Below, in pieces: positions 56,167-64,000 of a stretch of 64,000 bases of DNA. The notes under the pieces are model-generated. The model did not search any database, was not told where the DNA came from, and was given only the letters and a program-made list of their open reading frames with translations. The position numbers were made by a program, and so were the translations under genes. This DNA comes from Streptomyces griseoloalbus. Lineage in GTDB: Bacteria; Actinomycetota; Actinomycetes; Streptomycetales; Streptomycetaceae. Position 1 is the first letter of the stretch, and each line of letters begins with the position of its first letter. Location: contig BMUD01000030.1 in the NCBI GenBank assembly GCA_014650015.1, forward strand, positions 1 through 64,000, in the 5' to 3' direction.

Positions 56167-58938
56167 ATGCCATCCCCCCGCACCAGACCGGCAGCCGTCG
56201 CGCTGCTGGCCTCGGCCCTCGTCGCCGTCGGCCTGGGCCCGGCCGCCGTACCGGCCGCCGCCGCCACCATCCCGGTAGGCTCCGGCAGTTACTCCGACAC
56301 CCGGCCCTCCGGCACGTCGGGCCCCACCACCAACACGGGAGCGCCGGTCACGCCCAAGCTGACCGCCGCCGCCCGGAACCGGCCCGTGCCCACCAACGAC
56401 TGGTGGTCCTCCCTCGCCTTCCAGCGCTACGGCGACAACCCGTACTCGACCCCCATGTACGGGCACCCCCTCACGTACCAGGCCACGGCCGGCGGGCTCG
56501 ACGTCGGCTATCCGACGACCCCCGCGATCGTCGGTGACGGCCGCCAGTACGAGTACGCCCACAAGCGCGACCTCACCATCGGACTGACCGGCCTCAACTC
56601 GCCCGACACCAAGGCCGACGACTGGTCCGACTGGACGGTCACCCCTCATTGGTCCGACGGTGCCCGCACCCTGCGCACCACCATCGGCCACGGCTCCCCC
56701 TTCGTCTACGCCAAGGGCTCCGGCGGCAACGCCCAGATCACCACCGCGGGCTCGCCCGCCGTCTTCGCCGACCAGGGCAACGTCCTCGGCATCACCGTCG
56801 CCGGGCATCACTACGCCCTCTTCGCGCCGACCGGCAGCGACTGGAACGTCGCCGGCTCCACCGTCACCGCGGGTCTCGGTTCCAAGGACTACTTCTCCGT
56901 CGCCGTGCTGCCGTCCACCGACGCGCTGGCGACCTTCAAGAAGTACGCCTACAGCTTCGTCACCGGTTCCAAGGCCACCTGGAGCTACACCGGCGGCACC
57001 GTCAAAGCCACCTACACGGTCACCACCGAGGCGAAGGAAGGCACCGAGCGCGGCACGCTCCAGGCCCTCTACCGCCACCAGTGGCTGAACACCACGGACC
57101 CCCTCACCTCCTACACCTACGTCTCACCGCGCGGCACCATGAAGGTCCGCGAGTCGGCCTCCTTCACCACGAGCCAGAAGGCATCGGCGGTGCTGCCCGG
57201 ACTGCCCAAGTCGAACGGCGTGGACACCGCCAGACTGCGCGGCTACCTGAACGAGGTCGTGAACGCCTCCGACCCCTTCTCCGGGGCCGCCGACACCTAC
57301 TGGACCGGCAAGGCCCTCGGCCGCCTCGCCCAGCTCGTCCCGGTGGCCGACCAGATCGGCGAGACCGGCACCCGCGACCGGCTGCTGGGCCTGATGAAGG
57401 GCAAGCTCCAGGACTGGTTCACGGCGGGAGGCGCGAACGAGTTCAGTTACGACAAGGACTGGAAGACCCTCACCGGCTACCCCGCCTCCTACGGCAGCGA
57501 CACCGAGCTGAACGACCACCACTTCCACTACAGCTACTACGTCTACGCGGCGGCGATCGTCGCCCAGTACGACCCGGGATGGGCCGCCGACTCCGCATGG
57601 GGCGGCATGGTCAAGGCCCTCGTGCGGGACGCCGCCAACCCCAGCCGCACCGACACCGCCTTCCCCTTCCTGCGCGGCTTCGACGTCTACGCGGGCCACA
57701 GCTGGGCCTCCGGCCACCAGGGTTTCGCCGCCGGCAACAACCAGGAGTCCTCCTCCGAGTCCACCAACCTCAGCGCGGCCCTCGTCCTGTGGGGCTCCGC
57801 CACCGGCGACACCTCGCTGCGTGACCTCGGCACCTTTCTGCTGACCACCGAGTCGGAGGCGATCGCCCAGTACTGGTTCGACGCCGACGAGCAGGTCTTC
57901 CCGTCCTCGTTCGGCCACGACACGGCCGGCATGGTGTGGGGCAGTGGCGCCGCCTATTCCACCTGGTGGACCGCCAACCCCGAGGAGATCCACGGCATCA
58001 ACGTCCTGCCCGTGACCGGCGGTTCGCTCCACCTCGGCGGTGAGAAGGCCGCGATCCGGCGCAACATCGCCGAGATGGAGCGCGAGAACGGCGGCCCTGC
58101 CGTCGAATGGCGGGACATCCTCTGGGAGTTCCAGTCCTTCGCCGACCCGGGCACGGCCAAGGCGAAGTGGGACGCGGGGCACGCCGGCTACACCCCGGAG
58201 CAGGGGGAGTCGAAGGCGCACACCTACCACTGGATCAACACCCTCGACACCCTCGGTGCCCCGGACGCCACCGTGACCGGTGACATCCCCACCTCCGCCG
58301 TCTTCACCAAGGGAACGACCCGCACCTACGCCGCCCACAACCACGGATCGACGGCCCGTACCGTCACCTTCTCCGACGGCAAGACGCTCTCCGTGCCGGC
58401 CCGTTCCACCGCGACCGGCACCGGGACCGGTTCGGGCGACCCCGACCCGGAACCGCCGACCGGCAACACGTTCCAGCTGCGCAGCGGTGGCACCCTGACC
58501 ACGGCGACCGGCGGCACGGCGGGCAGCGACACCATCGCCTCCGGCGGCGGCGCCAACCACGACGGCACCCCGTACCAGCCCCTCGTCTACCAGGTACGCG
58601 GCGTCAACGGCACGCTCACCCCGGGCGCGCAGACCGCCTTCCGGCTCCAGGTGGACGCGGGCACCACGGTCGGGCTGGGCCAGCAGGCCCGGATCAGCTA
58701 CGACTTCACCGGCGACGGCAGCTTCGACCGGACCGAGACGTACCGCTACTTCGCGACCGACCCGGTCACCGGATGGGAGGAGTACACGCAGGCACGCGGT
58801 CTCCAGGCGGCCACGGGCACACCGCGCGACCTCGCCGGCGGCACCGTACGCCTCGAGGTGTGGAACGCCATCGGCAACGGCACCTCGAAACTCCAGACGG
58901 GCACGGACAAGTCCGTGCTGGTGATCCCCTACAGCTGA
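56167..58938 (+). CDS. Secreted endo-1,3-beta-glucanase, GH81 with C-terminal glucan-binding module
   Basis: 923 residues. Signal peptide (PSPRTRPAAVALLASALVAV to VPAAAA, cleavage near residue 33). The GH81 domain spans about 45-735, with the conserved TNDWWSSLAFQRYG, ELNDHHFHYSYYVYAAA and the catalytic-Glu segment AGNNQESSSESTNLSAAL. A Thr/Gly/Pro linker (GTGTGSGDPDPEPPTGN) leads to a ~150-residue C-terminal module resembling CBM56 (LRSGGTLTT, YQVRGVNGTLTPG, VLVIPYS end). It degrades fungal-type beta-1,3-glucan outside the cell. Controlled by the palindrome just upstream. Confidence 0.93.
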   Translation: MPSPRTRPAAVALLASALVAVGLGPAAVPAAAATIPVGSGSYSDTRPSGTSGPTTNTGAPVTPKLTAAARNRPVPTNDWWSSLAFQRYGDNPYSTPMYGHPLTYQATAGGLDVGYPTTPAIVGDGRQYEYAHKRDLTIGLTGLNSPDTKADDWSDWTVTPHWSDGARTLRTTIGHGSPFVYAKGSGGNAQITTAGSPAVFADQGNVLGITVAGHHYALFAPTGSDWNVAGSTVTAGLGSKDYFSVAVLPSTDALATFKKYAYSFVTGSKATWSYTGGTVKATYTVTTEAKEGTERGTLQALYRHQWLNTTDPLTSYTYVSPRGTMKVRESASFTTSQKASAVLPGLPKSNGVDTARLRGYLNEVVNASDPFSGAADTYWTGKALGRLAQLVPVADQIGETGTRDRLLGLMKGKLQDWFTAGGANEFSYDKDWKTLTGYPASYGSDTELNDHHFHYSYYVYAAAIVAQYDPGWAADSAWGGMVKALVRDAANPSRTDTAFPFLRGFDVYAGHSWASGHQGFAAGNNQESSSESTNLSAALVLWGSATGDTSLRDLGTFLLTTESEAIAQYWFDADEQVFPSSFGHDTAGMVWGSGAAYSTWWTANPEEIHGINVLPVTGGSLHLGGEKAAIRRNIAEMERENGGPAVEWRDILWEFQSFADPGTAKAKWDAGHAGYTPEQGESKAHTYHWINTLDTLGAPDATVTGDIPTSAVFTKGTTRTYAAHNHGSTARTVTFSDGKTLSVPARSTATGTGTGSGDPDPEPPTGNTFQLRSGGTLTTATGGTAGSDTIASGGGANHDGTPYQPLVYQVRGVNGTLTPGAQTAFRLQVDAGTTVGLGQQARISYDFTGDGSFDRTETYRYFATDPVTGWEEYTQARGLQAATGTPRDLAGGTVRLEVWNAIGNGTSKLQTGTDKSVLVIPYS

Positions 58939-58956
58939 ACCGGTGAGGGCCGCCGG

Positions 58957-58989
58957 CGGCGGGCATCGGCTTCCGGCCGGTGCCCGCCG
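58957..58989. terminator. Hairpin after the GH81 gene
   Basis: CGGCGGGCA (58957-58965) pairs with TGCCCGCCG (58981-58989); flanked by two copies of ACCGGTGA. It begins 18 bases after the stop. Confidence 0.6.
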
Positions 58990-59108
58990 GACCGGTGAAG
59001 GGGGGTGCGGTTGATCCTCTTGTGGTGGCGGAGGGGCCGGCCCCTGGCCGGCCGGTCGACGCCTCCCACCCAGCCGACTTCACGGCCTACGGACCGTCCA
59101 CGGATCGT

Positions 59109-60032
59109 TCACCGGCTGACCGATGGCATGCCCTCCGGGGCTCGCAACAAGGCCTGCGGCAGATAGGCGGAGTGAACGCGCAGGTCCCAGCCGTGCACCT
59201 GGACCGCCAGTGCGGCCAGGGCGATGGTCTTCTGCGGCAGCAGGCTGCGGGGCGCCGCATCGGGGGGTGCGCTCTCCCGGTGCTGGACAAGGCGATGCGC
59301 AAGCGCCTGTTCGAAGGCCGGCTGGTCGTCCTCCAGGAGCACGCGCAGCAACCGCTGATCCGGCGTCAAGGCGCCGAGGGCGTTCAGACGGAGCGCCCCG
59401 TCGAGACGCTCGTCGACCTCCGGCATGCACAACGCCGTCGACGGCCACTCCCTGGGCAGGTGCCCGCCGGACTTGGTCAGATAGCAGGTGAGGGTGTCCA
59501 TCTCCGCCAGTTCGGCCGGGTCCGAGATCGACGTCAGTTTCGAGTACGGCACCCCGTCGCGGATCGTGGAGGCATGGTCGCGCAGCAACAGCCCGATGAC
59601 GCGGTCCCGCTCCCGGACCGTGCCGCTGATCACGCACAACGCGAAGGCGTCCAGCCAGTCCCTCGCGGTGGACGCGTGCTCCACCACAGCCTCGAAGTCC
59701 TTGTCCTCGCTGCTGATGCTCTCCCCGATCAGGGGAAAGAGGATCTCCTGGTCGCCGTTGGGATAGCAGCCGAGGTCCAGGTATCCCAGGGCGCATTCCG
59801 CTGCGGTGCGCAGGACCATGTGTGACGGGGCGGTGTCGAGTCGAGGCTCCGTCATCGTGCGGGCGGCGAGGTGGTCGAGAAGGTCGTCCCGCAGGGCTCG
59901 CAATTCGGCGTCGGAGTAGCAGTCGTACTGCATCGTGTGCCAGCGGTGCCTGGTCCGCCGCTCGATGTCCTCCAGCGCCTGCTCGACACTCCGCCCGCTC
60001 ACGTCATGCCGGGCCACATCCCTGATCGTCAT
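59109..60032 (-). CDS. Imm49-like immunity protein (orphan)
   Basis: 307 residues from the ATG at 60032 (product begins MTIRDVARHDV). All-helical, soluble, Cys-poor. The overall pattern (RHDVSGRSVEQALEDIE at the start; LGYLDLGCYPNGDQEILFPLIGE; DWLDAFALCVISG; LLRVLLEDDQPAFEQALAHRLVQHRE near the end) matches my memory of the Imm49 family linked to polymorphic toxins. No toxin gene with a matching C-terminal domain is in the window, so it is an orphan, useful against toxins from competitors. Confidence 0.65.
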   Translation of the reverse strand: MTIRDVARHDVSGRSVEQALEDIERRTRHRWHTMQYDCYSDAELRALRDDLLDHLAARTMTEPRLDTAPSHMVLRTAAECALGYLDLGCYPNGDQEILFPLIGESISSEDKDFEAVVEHASTARDWLDAFALCVISGTVRERDRVIGLLLRDHASTIRDGVPYSKLTSISDPAELAEMDTLTCYLTKSGGHLPREWPSTALCMPEVDERLDGALRLNALGALTPDQRLLRVLLEDDQPAFEQALAHRLVQHRESAPPDAAPRSLLPQKTIALAALAVQVHGWDLRVHSAYLPQALLRAPEGMPSVSR

Positions 60033-60280
60033 GCACGTCATCCTGGCAGCCGCCACTGACAGCACGGGTACCCGGCCCGGACGACGCCCGAGGGACGGGC
60101 CGCCGCGCGCGGGGTATTCGCCGGGCGGCGGACATGCCCATCGGTTGGCGGGGCGGGTCGACCTGTTCGCGGCAACTACCGCATGTTCACGGGAGGTCCA
60201 CAGGTCGACACCGGTGATTGTGGTTCACTGCCGAGGCGCGACAGGACGTGACGTTCCGTCAACTGAGAGGTACTGGACCA

Positions 60281-61405
60281 GTGCACATACCCCGCACTCG
60301 CAGTGCTGCCACCGCCGTACTCCTCGCGGTGGCGCTGATACCGGCCACCCTCACCACCGCATCGGCGGCGGAGGCACCCACGCCCGCTGAACCGGGCGTG
60401 ACGTTCGGCAAGCAGGCCACCGACCCGCAGAAGGTCCGTGACTTCTGGACACCCGGGAGAATCGCCCGCGCGCTGGCGAACGAGAAGAAGGACCAGGCCG
60501 GCGTCGCCCGCGACGCCGCGGTCGCCACGGCAGCGGCCGAAGCGACCGAGGACAAGGCCGGCAGTACCGCCCCGCGCCTGACGGCTGAGGCTCCGCAGAT
60601 CCTCCCCGCGAAGAGGACCGGCGTGTCGACGACGGCGGCGGCCGACGTCCCCGAGATGCCCGTCGCGCAGAAGGTGCCGTACCCGCAGACCCCGCCCGCG
60701 ACCGTCGTCGGCAAGATCCTCTACATCGACGACGCGGGTGAGGAGCACGGTTGCAGCGGCGCCTCGATCTCGGCCGACGGCAACAACACCGTCTGGACGG
60801 CGGGTCACTGCGTGCACCCGGGCGACGGGCGGGGATCCGACGGCTTCTACGACCTGGTGCTCTTCATTCCGGGCTACAAGGAAAGCCTCGACACCCCCGG
60901 TGAGTACGACGCCCCGTGGGGCGAGTGGGTCGCGCAGTCGTTCGTGGCCCCGGAGGCATGGACCCAGGACAAGGACTACGACGAGGGCGACCTGGCCGCC
61001 TTCACCGTCGAGGCCCCGACCGGCTACACGAACCTGACCGACACCGTGGGCGCGTTCGGCTACAAGTTCGGGTACGGCTCGGACTGGCCGGACATCATCG
61101 ACTCCGGGTTCCCGGGCGAGGGCTACAACCGCACCGACATGGACGGGTACACGCAGTTCTACTGCACCGGCGACGTCGTGGACGCGATGAACTGGAACCC
61201 GCTGGACAACCGGCTCGAGATGAACTGCGACATGGGAGCGGGCGCGAGCGGCGGACCCATGGCCACCACCGAGGGACAGATCGTCGGGGCGAACTCCCAC
61301 GTCGAGATCGACGACCAGGACCAGCGGATCAATGATCTCCTGTACTCGTCCGACCACGGCGACCAGGCCGTCGCGGTGATCAACGCGATCAACGACGCGA
61401 ACTGA
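60281..61405 (+). CDS. Secreted trypsin-like serine protease (S1/V8 class)
   Basis: 374 residues from the GTG at 60281. Signal peptide (HIPRTRSAATAVLLAVALIP to TTASAA), a ~110-residue Ala/Lys-rich propeptide region, then the protease domain. The catalytic triad is visible: His176 in TAGHCVH, Asp237 in DEGDLAAF and Ser323 in GAGASGGPM. Cysteines near the His and the Ser could form disulfides. An inverted repeat, TGACG/CGTCA (60249-60261), lies just upstream of the ribosome-binding region GAGAGG. Confidence 0.92.
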   Translation: MHIPRTRSAATAVLLAVALIPATLTTASAAEAPTPAEPGVTFGKQATDPQKVRDFWTPGRIARALANEKKDQAGVARDAAVATAAAEATEDKAGSTAPRLTAEAPQILPAKRTGVSTTAAADVPEMPVAQKVPYPQTPPATVVGKILYIDDAGEEHGCSGASISADGNNTVWTAGHCVHPGDGRGSDGFYDLVLFIPGYKESLDTPGEYDAPWGEWVAQSFVAPEAWTQDKDYDEGDLAAFTVEAPTGYTNLTDTVGAFGYKFGYGSDWPDIIDSGFPGEGYNRTDMDGYTQFYCTGDVVDAMNWNPLDNRLEMNCDMGAGASGGPMATTEGQIVGANSHVEIDDQDQRINDLLYSSDHGDQAVAVINAINDAN

Positions 61406-61424
61406 TCCACCGGCGCGCGCAGCG

Positions 61425-61452
61425 GGGTCCCGGCCGGCATCGGCCGGGGCCC
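61425..61452. terminator. Terminator between convergent protease and small exported-protein genes
   Basis: 12-bp stem (61425-61436 with 61441-61452, one G-T pair) and a 4-base loop, centred between the two stops. Confidence 0.75.
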
Positions 61453-61458
61453 GTCCCG

Positions 61459-61788
61459 TTACTCGTCCGCGCGCCGGCCCATGTCCGGGTCGATGTCCTC
61501 GGCCTTCGGCGCGTTGACCATCCGCTGGTGCAGGTAGCGGCCCCGGATCTCGTCCGTGGTCAGCACTTCCCAGCCCTCGGGCAGCTCCTTGCCCGCCTGC
61601 TCGAGTTCGGCCGTCCACGCCTCGACCAGTTCCGCCCGGGTCGTCGGTACCTGCGACGCCGTCGGCTGAGCCGCGCCGACCGTCACCGGAGGCGTCTCGT
61701 CCTCCTGGACGGCCACCACCGCGAACGCCAGCGCACCGCCCGCCACGAACGCCGCCACGGCAATGGCCCATACCCGCCTGCGTGTCAT
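61459..61788 (-). CDS. Small membrane-anchored or exported protein
   Basis: 109 residues from the ATG at 61788, preceded by GAGGGGAGCAGG. An N-terminal TRRRVWAIAVAAFVAGGALAFAVVAV segment is a signal anchor or signal peptide. The remainder is a short acidic extracytoplasmic domain (TRAELVEAWTAELEQAGKELPEGWEVLTTDEIRGRYLHQRM). No family recognised. Convergent with the serine protease; a protease inhibitor or chaperone role cannot be shown. Confidence 0.7.
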   Translation of the reverse strand: MTRRRVWAIAVAAFVAGGALAFAVVAVQEDETPPVTVGAAQPTASQVPTTRAELVEAWTAELEQAGKELPEGWEVLTTDEIRGRYLHQRMVNAPKAEDIDPDMGRRADE

Positions 61789-62046
61789 CCTGCTCCCCTC
61801 ACGAGCCGCACCCACCTTCACCGTGTCACAGACCTGCGGTAAGGACGACAACCGGGCACCAACTCCGCCCTTGCGCCCCCGCCCCTGAGCACCTGGGTGG
61901 TCGCCCTCATCCACGCCTGGGAGAGCGAGTTCAGGTAGTGCTGTTGGAGAAACGGGTAGGCGGTACTTTGACGCTGATCGTCACGGGGCTTTCGACGGCT
62001 GTCACGGCGCCTCGCGCCCGGCGGTCGCGCGTACGGAGACGCGGCG

Positions 62047-62445
62047 TCAGAGGCCCGCCCGCGCCAGCAGCACCGGCAGGGCCTCCGGTTTCACCTTCTG
62101 CACCGACCGTACCTGCCCCATGCCCAGTTCCTCACGGCCCACCGGATCGCGGTGCAGCGCCTTCGTCGCCTCGGTCAGCAGTGTCACGGCGACCAGGTAG
62201 GGGACGTCGGGGTCATCGTGGTTCTCCCACGGCTCCTCGTCGACCTCGGCCACCGCGGCGACGGCCGACTCCGGCTGGGCGAAGAAGAACCAGAGGCGGT
62301 CGCCCGGCCGCATGCGGTTGCGACGGCCGAGCCAGAGCTCCAGCTCCGGGTCCTCCTCGGCCAGTTGACGCATCGTCTCCTTGTCGGACGGTTCCCCGTC
62401 CAGCGTGTCCTTGCGCGGATTGAGGATGTAGATCCAGTCCGCCAT
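62047..62445 (-). CDS. EVE/PUA-like domain protein
   Basis: 132 residues. WIYILNPRKDTL at the N-terminus, LWLGRRNRMRPGDRLWFFFAQPESAVAAVAEVDEEPW in the middle and PYLVAVTLLTEATKAL follow the strand order of EVE/ASCH-type PUA folds, which bind modified bases in DNA or RNA. The call rests on pattern, not on a diagnostic motif. EVE-like proteins often associate with restriction of modified DNA; here it stands alone, outside the R-M region. Confidence 0.55.
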   Translation of the reverse strand: MADWIYILNPRKDTLDGEPSDKETMRQLAEEDPELELWLGRRNRMRPGDRLWFFFAQPESAVAAVAEVDEEPWENHDDPDVPYLVAVTLLTEATKALHRDPVGREELGMGQVRSVQKVKPEALPVLLARAGL

Positions 62446-62590
62446 GGAATCCCCTTCGGTCAGGACACTCGGCCCGCGAAAGACACCTACGTGCAGCGGC
62501 CCATGGTGCCAGACACCCGGAAGTCATGCGTACACATTTTCGGGGCACCTTTGGTGCGAGGGACGGGCCAGGCCCGTACGCACCTCGGCC

Positions 62591-62620
62591 GGCGATGCGT
62601 CCCCGCGGGGACGCATCGCC
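62591..62620. terminator. 30-bp perfect palindrome after the esterase gene
   Basis: Bases 62591-62620 read identically on both strands (centre CCGCGG), giving a stem of 13 pairs with a minimal loop. It begins 44 bases beyond the minus-strand esterase stop and 146 bases upstream of the EVE-like start. A terminator is likeliest; an operator is possible. Confidence 0.6.
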
Positions 62621-62663
62621 ATCGTCGGGGAGACGGTCAGGCACCGGCCGCCGGGATCGGACC

Positions 62664-63701
62664 TCAGCCGTTGACGCGGAGAGCGCCCAGCAGCATCGGC
62701 AGTGAGGCGTGCAGTTCGCGTTCCCAGTACGCCCAGCCGTGGGTGCCCGGACCATAGAAGTGGGTGGTGAGGTGCCTGGCGCCGACGCGCTTCAACTCGG
62801 CGGCCAGCGCGTGGTTCTGCCGGTTGAAGTCGGCCTCGAGGGCGCTCGTGCTGCCGGGCGGGTCGAGGGGGCCGGTCGTGCCGTCGCCGCAGGACAGGTA
62901 CACGGGGATGGACCTGAGCCGTTTGGCCAGGTGGAACGGGTCGTGGGCCTGCCAGACGCGGCGCTGTGCGACCGGGTCGCCCCAGACGCGCAGCGGGTCG
63001 TTGCCCTGGCCGGCGAAGAAGCCCATGATCCGGTTGACCGACTCGTCGTTCAGGAGTGGGTGGGCCGAGCCGGAGTAGGTGGCGGCCGCCTTGAACATGC
63101 CGGGGTGCCGGGCGGCGTACAGCAGGGCGCCCTGGCCGCCCATGGACAGGCCGGCGACGACGCGGTCGCTGCCGGCGCCCCAGTCACGCTCCAGGAGGTG
63201 CCGCAGCTCCACCGTGTGGAAGGTCTCCCACGCGGGGTCGCCGCCCTGTCCGTGGTTCCACCAGTCGCTGTACCAGCCGTTCCAGCCGGCCTCCGGCATG
63301 ACGACGAGTACGTCGCGCAGGCCGGCGGTCTCCGCGACGTCGGTGAGTGAGGTCCACGAGGTGTAGTCGCCGCAGCAACCGTGCAGGAGCCAGAGGGTCG
63401 GCCAGTGCCGGCGTCGGTCGGCCGGGTTCCAGCCGTCGGGGGTGAGGAGGCGGACCTTGACCGTGCGGCCGCCCAGGGCCGTTGAGCGGACCGACAGGTC
63501 GATCTGGCGGTCCGCGACCTGGGTGACGTCGACGACTTCCGCCCCGCGCGGGGACGAGGAGCGGGAGGCTGCGGCTGCCTCGGTCGACTCGCCCGCGCGG
63601 GCCAGCGCCGGTGCGGTCGGGGTGAGGGTGGCGAGGAGCACGGCGAGGACGAGCAGGACGCGGGCTCTTCGGGTCAGGAGGGTGGTCTCGGTCGCGAACA
63701 C
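62664..63701 (-). CDS. Secreted alpha/beta-hydrolase esterase (antigen 85-like)
   Basis: 345 residues. Signal peptide (RRARVLLVLAVLLATLTPTAPALA). The esterase D/antigen-85 fold is visible: WPTLWLLHGCCGDYTSWTSLTD (oxyanion region), VVMPEAGWNGWYSDWWNHG, nucleophile Ser186 in VVAGLSMGGQGALLYAA, Asp in LSCGDGTTGPLDPPG and catalytic His in FYGPGTHGWAYWEREL. In Streptomyces such proteins are generic secreted esterases. In mycolata the fold transfers mycolates; that substrate is not expected here. Confidence 0.9.
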   Translation of the reverse strand: MFATETTLLTRRARVLLVLAVLLATLTPTAPALARAGESTEAAAASRSSSPRGAEVVDVTQVADRQIDLSVRSTALGGRTVKVRLLTPDGWNPADRRRHWPTLWLLHGCCGDYTSWTSLTDVAETAGLRDVLVVMPEAGWNGWYSDWWNHGQGGDPAWETFHTVELRHLLERDWGAGSDRVVAGLSMGGQGALLYAARHPGMFKAAATYSGSAHPLLNDESVNRIMGFFAGQGNDPLRVWGDPVAQRRVWQAHDPFHLAKRLRSIPVYLSCGDGTTGPLDPPGSTSALEADFNRQNHALAAELKRVGARHLTTHFYGPGTHGWAYWERELHASLPMLLGALRVNG

Positions 63702-63770
63702 GGCGGCTCCCTTGATGTGATTCTTCGCTGCGTGGGGCGGTTCGGCGGAACTGGTGGGACTTCGTGCGCG

Positions 63771-64000
63771 TCAGGGCCTGCGCGGCAGTATCAACAGCGC
63801 GTCCCCGACCGGGCGTTCGCCTGCGGCGTCGGAGGGGTCGTTGATCACGTCGCCGTCCGCCACCATCGTCGTGGAGCCGCCCCCGTCGAGGTTGACCGCG
63901 TCGCGCAGTCCGAGGGACTGGGCGACCTCGGCGCTCTCTCCGATGCCGAGTCCGAGGGCGTCGGTGCTGCGTCCGTCGGCGGTGACGAGTACCGTGCGGC
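63771..64000 (-). CDS. Phosphodiester glycosidase (NAGPA-type) family protein, C-terminal end only
   Basis: The last ~76 codons, running off the right edge of the window. The frame reads RTVLVTADGRSTDALGLGIG, then ESAEVAQSLGLRDAVNLDGGGSTTMV and DPSDAAGERPVGDALLILPRRP. The NLDGGGSTTMV segment and the terminal AGERPVGDAL are diagnostic of the phosphodiester N-acetylglucosaminidase domain, found in secreted wall- or exopolysaccharide-active proteins. It lies 70 bases upstream of the esterase on the same strand. Confidence 0.85.
   Translation of the reverse strand, partial: RTVLVTADGRSTDALGLGIGESAEVAQSLGLRDAVNLDGGGSTTMVADGDVINDPSDAAGERPVGDALLILPRRP

Overview
The window is typical Streptomyces (or very close actinomycete) chromosome. 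It is GC-rich with strongly G/C-ending codons, it uses many GTG and some TTG starts, and it has dense 4-bp ATGA/GTGA stop-start overlaps. It also carries lineage-typical families: the XRE-DUF5753 / DUF397 / RsbW-like set, CebR-type LacI operators, GH81 glucanase with a glucan-binding module, and PPOX-class F420-dependent enzymes. No rRNA, tRNA, CRISPR array, transposase or complete prophage was seen. Comparisons to S. coelicolor are from memory, not from a search.

Layout. 1-2.1 kb: end of pgi, gnd and a histidine phosphatase (central sugar metabolism). 2.1-7.3 kb: a quinate/shikimate utilisation locus, with a 3-dehydroshikimate dehydratase fused to an HPPD-like domain, a shikimate dehydrogenase, a divergent TetR regulator and a metabolite:H+ symporter. 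A 24-bp operator lies between the divergent genes and a related one precedes the transporter. 7.6-11.9 kb: a short UvrA-like ATPase, a PPOX-class enzyme and a class-C beta-lactamase-like esterase. 11.9-19.3 kb: an uncharacterised metabolite cluster. Its GTP cyclohydrolase II homologue has Met120 in place of the conserved Tyr, the substitution known from the S. coelicolor paralogue that stops at the formylated pyrimidine FAPy. Next to it is a creatininase-family hydrolase (the family of the archaeal FAPy deformylase). The rest of the cluster is a PTPS-fold protein lacking canonical active-site residues, a glycosyltransferase, a methyltransferase, a flippase-like membrane protein, a zinc-less alcohol dehydrogenase homologue and a CDP-alcohol phosphatidyltransferase. 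Three minisatellites disturb gene ends in this cluster. 19.6-24.7 kb: a GNAT / lipoprotein / fused DppB-DppC permease / MFS operon with no ATPase gene and a Zur-like box upstream.

24.8-29.9 kb: a frameshifted CooC-like P-loop remnant, a conserved hypothetical gene, a 970-aa membrane protein that ends in an extracytoplasmic type-1 periplasmic-binding domain, an HD hydrolase and a 53-residue CxxC protein. 30.3-40.4 kb: a defence island with a DndB/DGQHR-type protein divergent from an HTH-N6-methylase-TRD fusion, then a compact type I R-M operon (hsdM-hsdS-hsdR). 40.5-48.7 kb: a WhiJ-like XRE regulator with its DUF397 partner and, 6.7 kb away, an RsbW-like kinase. Between them is a cassette of a TPR protein, a TPR-CHAT protease, a Cys-rich protein and a membrane protein. 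The cassette is bracketed by two imperfect direct copies of one intergenic element. 48.8-52.6 kb: a Ser/Thr kinase with a TPR tail, then a UvrD-type helicase with an N-terminal RelE/ParE-like domain.

53.2-64 kb: a polar amino-acid ABC importer, a secreted GH81 beta-1,3-glucanase under a perfect 16-bp LacI-type palindrome, an orphan Imm49-like immunity protein, a secreted trypsin-like protease, a small exported protein, an EVE/PUA-like protein, a secreted esterase of the antigen-85 type and the end of a phosphodiester glycosidase. Most promising for new biology are the FAPy-derived cluster, the repeat-bracketed CHAT-TPR cassette, and the kinase/RelE-helicase pair inside a defence neighbourhood.
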